A DNA stretch of 64,000 bases, taken from the NCBI RefSeq assembly GCF_001619875.1, contig NZ_LRFC01000023.1:248001-312000 (forward strand). Direction: 5' to 3'. Positions 8,566 to 18,786 of the stretch are shown here, in pieces. Within the stretch, counting starts at the first letter, position 1. Each line of letters starts with the position of its first letter. The stretch comes from Fictibacillus phosphorivorans (GTDB taxonomy: Bacteria > Bacillota > Bacilli > Bacillales > Fictibacillaceae). The notes under the pieces were generated by a model that saw only the letters and a list, made by a program, of their open reading frames with translations, was not told the origin of the DNA and did not search any database. The position numbers and the translations under genes were made by a program.

Positions 8566-8988
8566 ATGAATTTTGTTGAAACAAGTGTTGACGTCAGATA
8601 TGCAGAAACCGATCAAATGGGAGTCGTTTACCATGCCAACTACCTTATTTGGTTTGAAATCGGCAGAACGAAACTTATTGAACACTTAGGGTTTAAATAT
8701 GCTGACATGGAAGCACAAGGAATTCTTTCACCTGTAACAGACATTCAGGCTTCGTATAAAAAGCCTTTAACTTATGGACAACAAGCAATAATTATGACTG
8801 CTATAAAAGAGTATTCAGGTATAAAAGTTGTCTATCTTTATGAAATTTATAATGAAGATCAGGTTCTTTGTGTGACAGGAGAATCCACACATGTCTGTGT
8901 AAAAAAAGATAATTTTAGACCGATCTCCATTAAAAAATACTTTCCAGAATGGCATGAAGCCTATTTGAAAGCGATTATGATCGACTGA
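8566..8988 (+). CDS. yneP: Acyl-CoA thioesterase, 4HBT hotdog family (YneP)
   Basis: This 140-residue hotdog-fold protein hydrolyses acyl-CoA thioesters. RYAETDQMGVVYHANYLIWF near residues 11-30 is the YbgC/4-hydroxybenzoyl-CoA thioesterase signature, with the catalytic Asp in TDQMGVVYH. Length and order (tlp, yneP, yneQ, yneR) agree with B. subtilis yneP. The physiological substrate is unknown. The stop codon overlaps the yneQ start (TGATG), so the two are translationally coupled. Confidence 0.92.
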   Translation: MNFVETSVDVRYAETDQMGVVYHANYLIWFEIGRTKLIEHLGFKYADMEAQGILSPVTDIQASYKKPLTYGQQAIIMTAIKEYSGIKVVYLYEIYNEDQVLCVTGESTHVCVKKDNFRPISIKKYFPEWHEAYLKAIMID

Positions 8989-9284
8989 TGGCTTTTGGTA
9001 TAAATCGTTCACAGTTAAAGAATTGGAAAAGAGAAGTCGAATCAGGAAAAATAGCCTTTCTTACACACTTTTGGTACGATCCGCGTTTTCCAAATGAGAA
9101 AAGTGTTACAAAAGTAGGTTGCAGAGATGTCCAAAAGTTAATAAGCTGGGGAAAACAGTATGGCTTAAAGAAAGAATGGATTCATGAAAGAGATGCTTAT
9201 CCCCATTTTGATTTACTAGGAGATAAGCAAAAAGAGATCATGAAAGTAGAAGGACGAAGTGAAGAACTGAAAAAGTTTTTATAA
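8988..9284 (+). CDS. yneQ: Conserved hypothetical protein YneQ
   Basis: The 98-residue basic protein starts MAFGINRSQLKNWKREVESG and contains FLTHFWYDPRFPNEKSVTKVGC. It matches the position and character of YneQ, a Bacillus protein of unknown function. Its ATG overlaps the yneP stop by one base and has no separate strong ribosome site, which fits coupled translation. It converges on yneR with only 3 nt between the stops. Confidence 0.82.
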   Translation: MAFGINRSQLKNWKREVESGKIAFLTHFWYDPRFPNEKSVTKVGCRDVQKLISWGKQYGLKKEWIHERDAYPHFDLLGDKQKEIMKVEGRSEELKKFL

Positions 9285-9287
9285 ATT

Positions 9288-9581
9288 TTAGTTGTTTGTG
9301 TTATGGAAGTCAAATTGTATTTCATCATTCTTTACAGAAACGGTTAAATCACTGCCATCAAAAAACCATTCATCTTCCTCTTCGATAAAAAAGGTTTGTT
9401 CATTAATCGTAAGTTCTGCTGCTGGGTGTTTAGGTGTATCTTTTGTAATGCCTAACGAAAAGCCATCCTGTACGGTACTGCATCCTCCAAGCCGTACAAA
9501 AAAGCGAATGGAATCACTTGGGGAAGCTTGCAGGTCATTAATAACATGTGTAGCCGTATCTTCATTCATAATAATTTTCAA
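9288..9581 (-). CDS. yneR: HesB/IscA-like protein YneR
   Basis: The 97-residue HesB-like domain protein contains DSIRFFVRLGGCS and ends in an acidic region. The family resembles A-type iron-sulfur scaffold proteins, but this branch keeps only one obvious cysteine, so cluster binding is uncertain. I start it at TTG 9581 (product MKIIMNEDTATHVI), 10 nt after AAGGAG; a GTG at 9593 would overlap that site and the ATG at 9569 is too far from it. Gene order matches yneP-yneQ-yneR. Confidence 0.85.
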   Translation of the reverse strand: MKIIMNEDTATHVINDLQASPSDSIRFFVRLGGCSTVQDGFSLGITKDTPKHPAAELTINEQTFFIEEEDEWFFDGSDLTVSVKNDEIQFDFHNTNN

Positions 9582-9711
9582 AATAGAATTCACTCCTTAA
9601 TGTTGCATGAATAGCTGATGGTGATATTGTGGCATATGATAGTTGGATTCACAAACAAAACGATTGATTTAAACTTTTATTCAATCCTATTTGAAATAGA
9701 GGAGTATTGTA

Positions 9712-10338
9712 ATGAATATCCATTCTTTTTTTACTGATGCTAAATCTTTATACAGTGTTCAAGATATCACGACAAAAGAAACTGAAATCATATTTATTTT
9801 AGAGTCACCACATAAAGAAGAGATTAAATCGGGTGTCCCTTTAGCAGGGCTTTCTGGACGATCAATGGCAAAAGAATTGTTTTTAGAAGAAGAAATACTT
9901 CCCATGGGCAAATTTTTAAAGCAATCCATATTAGACAAAAGGAAAACCATTTATGGAATCGTGAATGTCTGCCCATTTCCTCTTCAGCAAAGCGCTTTTC
10001 CTGATCCACAATTTGTTGAAAAGTATAAAGATGAAATACAGGTTGCTGAAGCAGTGAGGATCAGTTCAGCAAAGCGATTTAAAGATGAAAGCAAAGCTGC
10101 GTTTGACAATTTGCTAGTAGAAAATTTTGAGAAAAGGCTTTCATCACTTCTAAAGAATGATACGATCATCGTACCTTGTGGAAGGTTTGCTGAAAAATAT
10201 GTGAACAAGTTAACCATCAAGGACCAATTAACAATCATTTATGGTGTTCCTCATCCTTCTTACAACTCGTGGTCAAGAGAAAGGTATTATAACGTAATTA
10301 ATAAACTAAGAGAAGAAGGAAAAAAACGAACCTCCTAA
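9712..10338 (+). CDS. Uracil-DNA-glycosylase-like protein
   Basis: The 208-residue product has IIFILESPHKEEI near residue 26, then PLAGLSGRSM, IVNVCPFPLQ near residue 85, an IVPCGRFAEKY segment near 152, and GVPHPSYNSW near 180. This order (an ESPH replacement of the usual motif A, then a second strand with N-V-x-P, then HPSxxxW) resembles the uracil-DNA glycosylase superfamily. Which base or nucleic acid it acts on is unknown. GAGGAG precedes the ATG. It is a stand-alone gene that converges with the antiporter gene. The fold assignment is inferred from motifs. Confidence 0.6.
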   Translation: MNIHSFFTDAKSLYSVQDITTKETEIIFILESPHKEEIKSGVPLAGLSGRSMAKELFLEEEILPMGKFLKQSILDKRKTIYGIVNVCPFPLQQSAFPDPQFVEKYKDEIQVAEAVRISSAKRFKDESKAAFDNLLVENFEKRLSSLLKNDTIIVPCGRFAEKYVNKLTIKDQLTIIYGVPHPSYNSWSRERYYNVINKLREEGKKRTS

Positions 10339-10348
10339 TCGGGAGGTT
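10327..10348. terminator. Shared hairpin between convergent genes
   Basis: GAACCTCC and GGAGGTTC form an 8-bp stem with a 6-nt loop that overlaps the last codons of the glycosylase-like gene and the antiporter stop codon. The flanking A/T runs are short, so it is a modest bidirectional terminator. Confidence 0.55.
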
Positions 10349-11760
10349 CAAAAGAAGAATACCGTAGCTCCATAAAGCACTGCGGTTATTCCTGCTGCAA
10401 TAAGAGCAGGTTTCAATTTATATCTGGCATATGTGATCACAGAGAGATTTAAAATGCGGGCAATCGTATTCGTATCATCACTTAATGGTGAAGCGAATGC
10501 TCCAAATGTACCGCTTGCAAAAACGGCACCAATTACGAGTGGAAGAGAAACGTCCGCAACACCTGCCATCGAAACACCAAGTGGCATTAGAATCCCCCAA
10601 GTTCCCCAGGCAGAACCTATAAAATAAGAAACCGCACAGCCGAAAATAAACAGCAGCGGAACAATTACTGAAGCGGGAATCCATCCTGCATATCGTGTAA
10701 CGAATGCAGAAAAACCAAGCTCTTCGGTTACGGAAGATAAACCCCAAACAACCGCAAGCAATACGATTACGCTCATTAGTTCATTTCCTCCAAAAATAAA
10801 TCCGTTTAACAGATCTCCTATTTTCATTTTTTGAAAACGGAGGAATAGAAACGTGAAGATTGTTGTGAACAGAAGTGCGATTAACATCGCATCCATTACA
10901 TCAGCTGATATAAAAGCTTCGAAAAAACCGTCTTGCGTTTTCTTATATCCATCCCACCAAGTTAAAGCAAGAGTAAGGGATACGACTAAGATAAGGGGTA
11001 TTAGCAGATTGAAGGGCTTGTTAGGAAGATCACGATTAACCGCAGGATCACAGCTATGCCAATCATCCTCTTCTTTTTTACCGACTGCCTTAGGATCACT
11101 TTCTTCTGTCGATTTGGAGTGATGAAAAAAACTTAAATAGATTCCTACAATAATCATGACAAAAGAGAAAAAGTTAAACGGTATGCTCTGTATAAAAAGA
11201 GAATAGGGATCAGCTTTTATGTTTTCGTTCTTTAATGAGATGTCAACGATTGACGTCATATAACCAACAAAAGCGGTTGCGATCGGTATTAAAACAATAA
11301 TTGGGGTGGCTGTTGTTTCTATAACGAAACCAAGTTCTTGTGTAGACATCTTAACTTTTTTTAACAGTGCTCTCATGATAGGAGCAATCGTAACAAAACG
11401 AAAGCTAGGGGCCGCAAAAGTACCTATCGTTGAAACATATGTTAAAAAAAGTGCACCTCTTTTTGTTTGAATTCTGCTGGATGCTTCTTCTACAAAACCT
11501 TTTATTCCACCAGAAAGTTTTATCATCGAAATAAGTCCTGAAAATGCATACAAAAACACTAATATTTTTATATTTTTAGGATCTATTAAACCTTTTACTA
11601 AAAAAGCAACCATCTTTTCAAGTCCGCCAACAAGTGTAGGCTGCAGAAGATAAGATCCTGTTAATAAACCTGCTATCAACCCTGGCAATACTTGTTTTGT
11701 TTTGATAGCAATTGGAATGACAACTAAAAACGGTATGATTGAAACCCAGTTTTGATCCAT
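10348..11760 (-). CDS. NhaC-family Na+/H+ antiporter
   Basis: The 470-residue integral membrane protein has about 11-12 hydrophobic segments and belongs to the NhaC family of sodium/proton (or organic acid) antiporters. Typical elements are VIPIAIKTKQVLPGLIAGLL near the N-terminus, GTFAAPSFRFVTIAPI, and FASPLSDDTNTIAR near the C-terminus. A charged loop (SKSTEESDPKAVGKKEEDDW) divides the two halves. I start it at ATG 11760 because AAGGACC lies just upstream; the frame continues seven codons further without a site. The substrate cannot be read from sequence. A TATAAT box lies near 11960 on the minus strand. Confidence 0.88.
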   Translation of the reverse strand: MDQNWVSIIPFLVVIPIAIKTKQVLPGLIAGLLTGSYLLQPTLVGGLEKMVAFLVKGLIDPKNIKILVFLYAFSGLISMIKLSGGIKGFVEEASSRIQTKRGALFLTYVSTIGTFAAPSFRFVTIAPIMRALLKKVKMSTQELGFVIETTATPIIVLIPIATAFVGYMTSIVDISLKNENIKADPYSLFIQSIPFNFFSFVMIIVGIYLSFFHHSKSTEESDPKAVGKKEEDDWHSCDPAVNRDLPNKPFNLLIPLILVVSLTLALTWWDGYKKTQDGFFEAFISADVMDAMLIALLFTTIFTFLFLRFQKMKIGDLLNGFIFGGNELMSVIVLLAVVWGLSSVTEELGFSAFVTRYAGWIPASVIVPLLFIFGCAVSYFIGSAWGTWGILMPLGVSMAGVADVSLPLVIGAVFASGTFGAFASPLSDDTNTIARILNLSVITYARYKLKPALIAAGITAVLYGATVFFF

Positions 11761-12071
11761 ATTGGTCCTTCTTTCACACAAAAGATATACCGTTAGCGTG
11801 TGATGGTTTCAAAAATTTATTCTCCTGTAAGAAATGAAAAGATGTTTTATCTAAAACTCCATTGGGTAAAATAATACCGTTCTGCCGAAAATAACACATG
11901 TTTAAAAGATGTGTAAGAGAAAGATTCAATACAACTTGCAATGGAAAGAGTTGCATTTATTATAGTTACGTGATAAGTTTAACAACGGAATATATATGGA
12001 CGGAACAAGTTTGAATTACGGATAGCCTTGTAACTATTAACGTTTAATTTTTACGCATATTCACATGGCTA

Positions 12072-12112
12072 AGCATTTCCAGTCAATTAAAATCGCGGAA
12101 ATGCTATTTTAT
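12072..12112 (+). other. Hairpin in the cshA leader region
   Basis: AGCATTTCC (12072-12080) pairs with GGAAATGCT (12097-12105) and is followed by a short T-rich run. It lies in the 470 nt without a gene between the antiporter start and cshA. It may be an attenuator or terminator within a long 5' leader of the helicase mRNA, or the end of an unseen small transcript. Nothing else recognisable was found there. Confidence 0.4.
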
Positions 12113-12232
12113 GTGCAAATCATGATGTATTTTGAAAAAACAAATTGGCCGGCAGTTTTCACAGTTTATTCAGATGCCGTGTCCACGAGGTTATCGTAAA
12201 ACCTTTTTCGTCACAGAAAAGGAGATAGAACA

Positions 12233-13765
12233 TTGACAACATTTCAAGAATTAGGACTAAGTCCTGAGTTGCTTCAATCCATCAACAACATGGGATTTGA
12301 GGAAGCAACACCGATTCAACGTGACACCATTCCAACGGCATTAAAAGGGACTGACCTAATCGGTCAGGCGCAAACTGGTACTGGTAAGACAGCTGCGTTT
12401 GGTATACCGCTAATCGAAAAAATGGATACAAAATCAAGATTCGTACAAGGAATCGTTTTGGCTCCAACACGTGAGTTAGCTGTTCAAGTAGCAGAAGAGC
12501 TAAACAAAATCGGTCAGTTTAAAGGAATTAAAACGTTGCCGATCTATGGTGGACAATCCATCGTTCGTCAGATCAAAGCGTTAAAAAATGGTCCGCACAT
12601 CGTCGTAGGTACACCTGGACGTGTTCAAGACCATATCAATAGAAAAACATTAAAACTAGAGAGCGTTCATACCGTTGTGCTTGATGAAGCAGATGAAATG
12701 CTAAATATGGGATTTGTTGAAGACATTGAAAAGATTTTAGAAAATGTTCCAACAGAGCGTCATACGATGCTTTTCTCTGCAACAATGCCAAAACAAATTC
12801 AAAACCTAGCTGCTAAATTCATGAAAGATGTTTTATTGATTAAAGTTAAAGCGTCTGAAATGACAGTTAAGAACATTGAACAAGAGTATGTTGAAGTAAA
12901 AGAACGTCAAAAATTTGATGCACTTTGCCGCTTTATGGATATTCACTCTCCAGAGCTTGCGATTGTTTTCGGACGTACGAAGCGTCGTGTAGATGAATTA
13001 TCTGAAGCATTAAGTAAACGTGGCTATTCAGCTGAAGGTATACATGGTGATCTTCCACAAGCAAAACGTGACAAAGTATTGCGTGCGTTTAAGAACAACA
13101 CAATTGAAGTTCTTGTTGCTACAGACGTAGCAGCGCGTGGGCTTGATATCTCAGGTGTATCTCACGTTTATAACTTCGATATTCCTCAAGATCCAGAAAG
13201 CTATGTTCACCGTATTGGACGTACTGGACGTGCAGGGAAAACAGGTTATGCATTAACATTTATTACGCCGCGTGAGATCGATCACTTATATACGATCGAA
13301 AAAATTACAAAGCGTAAAATGGTAAAACGTTCGATTCCTTCCGTTTCAGAAGCAATGGAAGGACAACAGCAGATCACACTTGAAAAGTTAATGGAAGTTG
13401 TTGAAGAAGATAACTTTAACGGATATAAGCAGACTGCTGTTGAGTTATTAGAAGAAAACGACTCAGTAACACTTCTAGCTGCAGCGCTTAAGCTTCTTAC
13501 AAAAGAACCTGATACGACACCGGTTAGTCTTACGGATGAGCCGCCATTATCAGTTAAAAAGAGACGTCCTAATAATCGTTTCTCTGATCGCAGACGTTCT
13601 GGAGGCCCTAAAAGAGAGGGTGGAGGCGGAAGAGACAATCGCCGTTCTGGATATTCTAAAGGCGAAAGAAGTGGTTCTCGTGATGGCGGAAACCGCAGCA
13701 GCGGCAGCCGTGATCAATCATACCGTTCACAAAAACGAGTTCGTGAAGATTTTAAAAACAGATAA
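12233..13765 (+). CDS. cshA: DEAD-box ATP-dependent RNA helicase CshA
   Basis: CshA unwinds RNA and takes part in mRNA decay and ribosome assembly. Of 510 residues, the two RecA-like domains carry the Q motif ([10 protein letters not shown]), Walker A AQTGTGKT (46-53), PTREL, DEAD (151-154), SAT, and [10 protein letters not shown]. The last 90 residues are a basic Arg/Gly/Ser tail ([15 protein letters not shown] and repeats) that binds RNA, as in CshA. The start is TTG 12233 after AAAAGGAGAT. A terminator follows, so it is monocistronic. Confidence 0.96.
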   Translation: MTTFQELGLSPELLQSINNMGFEEATPIQRDTIPTALKGTDLIGQAQTGTGKTAAFGIPLIEKMDTKSRFVQGIVLAPTRELAVQVAEELNKIGQFKGIKTLPIYGGQSIVRQIKALKNGPHIVVGTPGRVQDHINRKTLKLESVHTVVLDEADEMLNMGFVEDIEKILENVPTERHTMLFSATMPKQIQNLAAKFMKDVLLIKVKASEMTVKNIEQEYVEVKERQKFDALCRFMDIHSPELAIVFGRTKRRVDELSEALSKRGYSAEGIHGDLPQAKRDKVLRAFKNNTIEVLVATDVAARGLDISGVSHVYNFDIPQDPESYVHRIGRTGRAGKTGYALTFITPREIDHLYTIEKITKRKMVKRSIPSVSEAMEGQQQITLEKLMEVVEEDNFNGYKQTAVELLEENDSVTLLAAALKLLTKEPDTTPVSLTDEPPLSVKKRRPNNRFSDRRRSGGPKREGGGGRDNRRSGYSKGERSGSRDGGNRSSGSRDQSYRSQKRVREDFKNR

Positions 13766-13770
13766 GCAAA

Positions 13771-13802
13771 AAAGCAAGGGTGTCCACCCTTGCTTTTTAT
13801 TT
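13771..13802 (+). terminator. Terminator after cshA
   Basis: AAAGCAAGGGTG pairs with CACCCTTGCTTT around a small loop and is followed by a T tract. Confidence 0.92.
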
Positions 13803-13965
13803 TTGGCGCTTTTTTAAGCAATCAAAATACAAATATTTTAAACTTATAGTAAAAGAGTAAGGACTATACATTAAAATATTTTGTTAAGTAATAAATTTAA
13901 AACGATTCGACAATACTTGGGTTGGGATAACTCAATGAATTTAAATGGAAGGATGACTTTATTTA

Positions 13966-14466
13966 ATGAAAAAGATTCTGATCATATCTGATACCCATAT
14001 GCCAAGGATGGGTAAAGAGATTCCAGAACCCGTAGTAGAAGTGCTTAAAGATAGTGTTGATTGTATTCTACATGCAGGAGATTGGGCACAGGAATCTGTT
14101 TTTGAAGAATTAAAAATGTACGCCCCTGTTTATGGTGTAAAAGGTAACGTTGATAAAGATACTTGGGGCAGCACCCTTCCAGAAAAATTAATCTTTGAGA
14201 TAGAAGATGTAAGGATTGCAATTGTTCACGGTCACCTAGGAAAAGGAAGGTCCACACCTGAACGGGCTTTCAGACTATGTGAAAATGACGATGTGGAGGT
14301 AATCATTTTTGGACATTCTCATATCCCATTTCATGAAGTAAAGAATAACAAGATCCTTTTTAATCCTGGTTCACCAACTGATAAAAGAAGACAAAAGCAG
14401 TTTTCGTTTGGGCTTGCTATAGTTGACCAATCAACAATAAAGCTGAATCACCATTATTTTTCCTGA
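13966..14466 (+). CDS. YfcE/MJ0936-type metallophosphoesterase
   Basis: The 166-residue protein has the calcineurin-like metal-binding motifs: ISDTHMPR near the start (DxH), HAGDW, KGNVD (GNxD), IVHGHLG and FGHSHIP (GHxH). This is the compact YfcE/YsnB family of Mn-dependent phosphodiesterases that act on small test substrates; the natural substrate is not known. AAGGATG precedes the ATG. It is alone on its transcript. Confidence 0.9.
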   Translation: MKKILIISDTHMPRMGKEIPEPVVEVLKDSVDCILHAGDWAQESVFEELKMYAPVYGVKGNVDKDTWGSTLPEKLIFEIEDVRIAIVHGHLGKGRSTPERAFRLCENDDVEVIIFGHSHIPFHEVKNNKILFNPGSPTDKRRQKQFSFGLAIVDQSTIKLNHHYFS

Positions 14467-14526
14467 TGAATGACAACATGTTAACGAGACATAATAATAC
14501 AATCATAATTATGGAGGAATAAGAGC

Positions 14527-15075
14527 ATGCCAAATGGGGATCGCTTTTCATTTACCGCAAAAAATGGTGAAGAAATTATCTTAAGACCCGTAGAAGAATA
14601 TGATGCAGAAGACATTACGGCACATATTGAGGCAATCGTAAAAGCAGGAAGATACTTACAAAAAGAAGAACCTCATTCTGTATCAGAAGAAATTGAATTT
14701 ATTAAAGAGGTCAAACAAAAAGAGAATATGTATACAGCAGTTGAGCGTAAAGGAAAAGTTGTAGGCATAGCGAGGGTGCTTAAAGGTGAACTGGAAATGA
14801 AGAAGCATACTGGTGTGTTCAGAACGTGGATTCATCCTGATGCGCAAGGTCTTGGAATAGGAAAAGAACTGCTGAATTATACTCTGCGCTGGGGAGAAAA
14901 AAATAACTTACATAAAATTTGGCTGACCGTTTTTTCCGGAAACGAAAAGGCCGTAAAGGTTTATGAAAAAGTTGGCTTTATTATAGAAGGAAGACAAAAA
15001 GACCAGGCGATCATTGAAGACCAAATGGAAGATGAGATTTTTATGGCTTACTTTTTTGATAAGTCGAAAAAATAA
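14527..15075 (+). CDS. GNAT-family N-acetyltransferase
   Basis: The 182-residue product has an acetyl-CoA binding GNAT fold: an N-terminal RPVEEYDAEDITAHI segment, then VFRTWIHPDAQGLGIGKELL (the Q/RxxGxG/A loop) near residues 98-117, and VFSGNEKAVKVYEKVGF near the C-terminus, typical of RimI-like enzymes. The acceptor substrate cannot be deduced. GGAGGAAT precedes the ATG. It lies 99 nt upstream of dynA in the same direction, but no functional link is evident. Confidence 0.9.
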   Translation: MPNGDRFSFTAKNGEEIILRPVEEYDAEDITAHIEAIVKAGRYLQKEEPHSVSEEIEFIKEVKQKENMYTAVERKGKVVGIARVLKGELEMKKHTGVFRTWIHPDAQGLGIGKELLNYTLRWGEKNNLHKIWLTVFSGNEKAVKVYEKVGFIIEGRQKDQAIIEDQMEDEIFMAYFFDKSKK

Positions 15076-15174
15076 CTCTATCGGAATCCAGCTAAAAAGA
15101 TAATCAATGGTGAAATCGTTATCATATATATGGTAAAGTGGATAGTGAAACAGTATTGAAGACAGGTGGATACG

Positions 15175-18100
15175 ATGAAGTCAACGGAAAAAGAACTGTT
15201 ATATACAGAAAAACAACGATTGATCTCTTTATATGAAGAGTTCCATGAAATGAAGCAATTAAAAGAACAAGAACAACTAAGCAAACTTTTCCTAAAAGTA
15301 GCAAAGGAAGAGTTTGCTATAGCTTTTTGCGGCCATTTTTCTGCCGGTAAATCAAGTTTGATCAATGCCCTATCTCAAACAGGAATTCTTCCATCCTCAC
15401 CGATTCCAACGAGCGCAAACATTGTTAAAATGATACAGGGAGATCCAAAGGCAGTCGTTCAATTGAAGAATAAAGAAATCGTAACATTTAATGATCCTTA
15501 TGACGTAAATGAAATTAAAGCTCTATGTAAAGATGCAGAGCTTGTAGAGGCGATAGAAATCTATTATGAATCCCCAGGTGATCAAACAAATATCGCTTTT
15601 TATGATACACCTGGTATTGATTCGACAGATCCTCTGCATAAAAAGGCTACTGAAAATGTGGTGTACTTAGCGGATTTAATCTTTTATGTCATGGATTATA
15701 ACCATATTCTTTCTGAAACGAATATTGAGTTTATTCAATCATTGATTCATAGAGGAAAAGCTGTTCGTCTTATTGTTAATCAGATTGATAAACACAGAGA
15801 AGAAGAGCTTAGTTTTCATAACTTTAAAGAAAATGTGTTCAAAACGTTTCAAACATTTGGTATCTCAAAAGAACATATCTTTTTTACGAGTGTAAAGAAG
15901 CCAAGTTTTTCATACAACGATCTTACCGCTCTTATGGCATATATTAAAAAAATAGAGATTAATAAGGATGCCTTGCTATTAGAGCAAATTAACACTCAGC
16001 TGCATCACTTTGTAAGTGACTTTATCGAGAAGACTGAAGAGGACCTCCCTGCATTAGTTGTGGTAAACCAAAAGCTAAATCTCCTCTCTGAAAGCCGGGA
16101 AGAGCTTGTAGGACAGGTATCATTGAAAGAGCAGTCTGTAAAAGAAAAGATAGAGAACATTCGAAATCATATGGTCAACATACTAGATTCCGCTCAGCTG
16201 ATGCCATTTGAGACGAGAGAAAAAGCGGGATTGTATATCGAATCAGCGAAAAAAGACTTTAAAGTCGGATTATTCTTTTCTAAGCAAAAAACAGAACAAG
16301 AGCGGAAAGAACGGTTAAAAGCTTTTCAAGAAAAACTTCAAGAATCTGTTGATGCCCATGTCAATTGGCATACTATAACTTATATAAGTTCACTGCAAAA
16401 AGAGATCAGCGCAGATTTGACAGATTGGCAGCAGATACAAGTAAAAGAAGAGATGCTGAATTCATTTGTACAATCTGGTTTGTCATCTCAAGGACAAGGA
16501 CTCTTAAACTATTGCAATAGTATCTCAAACGAAATCAAAAAATTAGCACGGCAGCAAATTAGCGATTGTTTAACATTTGCTTCTGAGCAATTGAACCATT
16601 CAAATAGAGAAGAGTTATCAAGACTGCACAAAGAATTGAAACAAAAAGAACAGGAAATAGTTAAACTCCAAAATGAAAAAGAAGCTGCAGAAAAATGGGA
16701 AGATCAAAAATTTGAATTAAATAAAATTTTAAATACTGACTTGAGAGGATCACATTCTGTAAGTGATTATGAAAAGATGTTCATAGCAGAATATCATCCG
16801 ATCTCAGTCGAGTTGTTCAAAAATAAGTTTGATCAGCAATTAGATGTAGATAAGGAAATAGAGCCGGATTCTGCTGAACATGCAGCAAGCAAGAATTTAC
16901 AAACTGCATCACTTCAAAAGGAAACAGAGAATCTTTCAAAAACAGCAGCGATATTAAAGCCTTTGTCAGGACTCACTCATCTAGCGGAGGAGATGGAGAA
17001 CCTTCAGCACCGATTTGAAAAAAGGTCTTTTACGATGGTGCTATTTGGTGCTTTCTCAGCTGGTAAATCTTCATTTGCGAATGCATTGTTCGGTGAAAAT
17101 ATTCTTCCGTCTTCACCAAATCCGACAACTGCTGCTATTAATGAAATTAGGTTTCCAGATCAAGATAATAAACACGGTTCGATCGTCATTCATATGAAGA
17201 GCAAGGAAGAAGTTCTTCAAGAAATCAATATCCTTTTAGAAACAATACAAACTGATTTAACGTTTTTAACAGAAACAAGAGATGAAAAGATACAATCTTA
17301 TAGAGAAGGATTTGGATGGGCGAACAAACATTTAGGGAAGACGCTTCATTCAGATCTTACTGACATAAGCAAGTATGCAGCAGATGAGACGAAAGCTTGT
17401 TTTATTAAAAAAATCACTGTGTATTATAGCTGTCCGTTAACGGAAAAGGGATTAGTCTTAGTCGACACACCTGGAGCAAATTCTATCCATTCCCGTCATA
17501 CTGAAGTAGCTTTTGAATATATGAAGCATGCAGACATTATTATTTATCTTACTTACTTTAATCACGCGTTTTCATATGCTGATCGAGAGTTTTTAATTCA
17601 GTTAGGAAGAATCAAAGATACCTTTACGTCCGATAAGATGTTTTTTGCCATTAATGCTTCTGATCTAGCAGATAGTGAAGAGGATAAGAAGGATGTAGTG
17701 AATCACGTTAAAAGTAATCTCCTTACTTTTGGGATACGAAACCCGAGATTGTTCCCTGTGTCGAGTAAGAACAAATTACTTCACCCTGATCGGTCTGACA
17801 GCGGTTTTGGTCCTTTAACAGCAAGTTTGTACTCATATATTGAGCATGATCTAGAGCATAGCATGATTAAGAGTGCACAGTCTTCTATCACACATGCACG
17901 CCTCACGATTCAAAATATCATTAACGAGACAAAGCTGCGCATGGAAAAAGAGGATGAATATATAGAAAGCTTGCAAATACGAGAGCAAACGCTTATTGAT
18001 TATGGAAAGAGTAAGGTCACAATATCAAGAAAACAATTTGACCAAGAGCAAAAGGAACTTCTTTATTATATTAAACAACGGGTATTGATTCGTTATCATG

Positions 18101-18687
18101 ACTTTTATAAAGAGACGATTCATCCTGCTGCTGTGCAAAGTTCTAAAGCAGCTCTATCATTCTGTATAAAAGAGCTTTTCGCCAAACTTTCACATGATTT
18201 GAATCAAGAATTTAAAGCATGCTCATTAAGGTTAGATCATTGGATACAAAAAGGTATAAAAGAGAAAGTAGAACACATGATTGAAAAAGCGAATGACGAA
18301 GGGGTAAGTCTGCAGCAATCAGATCATACGTATTTATACAGAACACCTGCATTTTCTTTAGCAATAGAAGGTACTGATGAAACACAGCAAAAGAAATGGT
18401 TATCTTATTTTAAGAATCCAAAACAATTCTTTGAACAGAACGGTTCGATGGATTTAAAGAATGATCTTGTGATTGAGGTAGACAAAAAAGTGGAACACTG
18501 GGTGATTGAAGCGAATAAGAAGCTATCAGAACACTATGATCAAATATTGTTAAACGCCGAAACGAAGGCAAGACAGCAAATCATCGATCAATTGGCTGCT
18601 TATTTCGAGGAGTTAAAGAAGCCTGGAGATTTAGAAGAAAGATTGAATCAGATGCAGCACAGCTTAAAACAATTGCATCAGCTGTAA
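15175..18687 (+). CDS. dynA: Double dynamin-like GTPase DynA
   Basis: This bacterial dynamin of 1170 residues is a tandem fusion of two dynamin units, as in B. subtilis DynA (YpbR, 1193 residues), which tethers and fuses membranes and protects them against pore formers and phage. Unit 1 has P-loop GHFSAGKS (53-60) and YDTPG near 142; unit 2 has GAFSAGKS (about 624-631) and VDTPG near 762. Both G domains are followed by long helical stalks. The chosen start is ATG 15175, 4 nt after AGGTGGA; a GTG three codons earlier lies within that site. Both nucleotide-binding sites look intact. A strong terminator lies 100 nt downstream. Confidence 0.94.
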   Translation: MKSTEKELLYTEKQRLISLYEEFHEMKQLKEQEQLSKLFLKVAKEEFAIAFCGHFSAGKSSLINALSQTGILPSSPIPTSANIVKMIQGDPKAVVQLKNKEIVTFNDPYDVNEIKALCKDAELVEAIEIYYESPGDQTNIAFYDTPGIDSTDPLHKKATENVVYLADLIFYVMDYNHILSETNIEFIQSLIHRGKAVRLIVNQIDKHREEELSFHNFKENVFKTFQTFGISKEHIFFTSVKKPSFSYNDLTALMAYIKKIEINKDALLLEQINTQLHHFVSDFIEKTEEDLPALVVVNQKLNLLSESREELVGQVSLKEQSVKEKIENIRNHMVNILDSAQLMPFETREKAGLYIESAKKDFKVGLFFSKQKTEQERKERLKAFQEKLQESVDAHVNWHTITYISSLQKEISADLTDWQQIQVKEEMLNSFVQSGLSSQGQGLLNYCNSISNEIKKLARQQISDCLTFASEQLNHSNREELSRLHKELKQKEQEIVKLQNEKEAAEKWEDQKFELNKILNTDLRGSHSVSDYEKMFIAEYHPISVELFKNKFDQQLDVDKEIEPDSAEHAASKNLQTASLQKETENLSKTAAILKPLSGLTHLAEEMENLQHRFEKRSFTMVLFGAFSAGKSSFANALFGENILPSSPNPTTAAINEIRFPDQDNKHGSIVIHMKSKEEVLQEINILLETIQTDLTFLTETRDEKIQSYREGFGWANKHLGKTLHSDLTDISKYAADETKACFIKKITVYYSCPLTEKGLVLVDTPGANSIHSRHTEVAFEYMKHADIIIYLTYFNHAFSYADREFLIQLGRIKDTFTSDKMFFAINASDLADSEEDKKDVVNHVKSNLLTFGIRNPRLFPVSSKNKLLHPDRSDSGFGPLTASLYSYIEHDLEHSMIKSAQSSITHARLTIQNIINETKLRMEKEDEYIESLQIREQTLIDYGKSKVTISRKQFDQEQKELLYYIKQRVLIRYHDFYKETIHPAAVQSSKAALSFCIKELFAKLSHDLNQEFKACSLRLDHWIQKGIKEKVEHMIEKANDEGVSLQQSDHTYLYRTPAFSLAIEGTDETQQKKWLSYFKNPKQFFEQNGSMDLKNDLVIEVDKKVEHWVIEANKKLSEHYDQILLNAETKARQQIIDQLAAYFEELKKPGDLEERLNQMQHSLKQLHQL

Positions 18688-18786
18688 AGTGAGAGACTGT
18701 TTTCGGAAGAACGCCTGTCGCACTAGTCCGCAGGAGTCAGTACCCTATGCTTCAATTATTACAAGTTATTATTAGAATCCAAAAAA

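Noticed and set aside
11774-11956. 60-codon frame upstream of the antiporter gene
   Set aside because: No ribosome site and no recognisable motif; it overlaps the likely promoter and leader. I also looked for a riboswitch here and saw no convincing fold.
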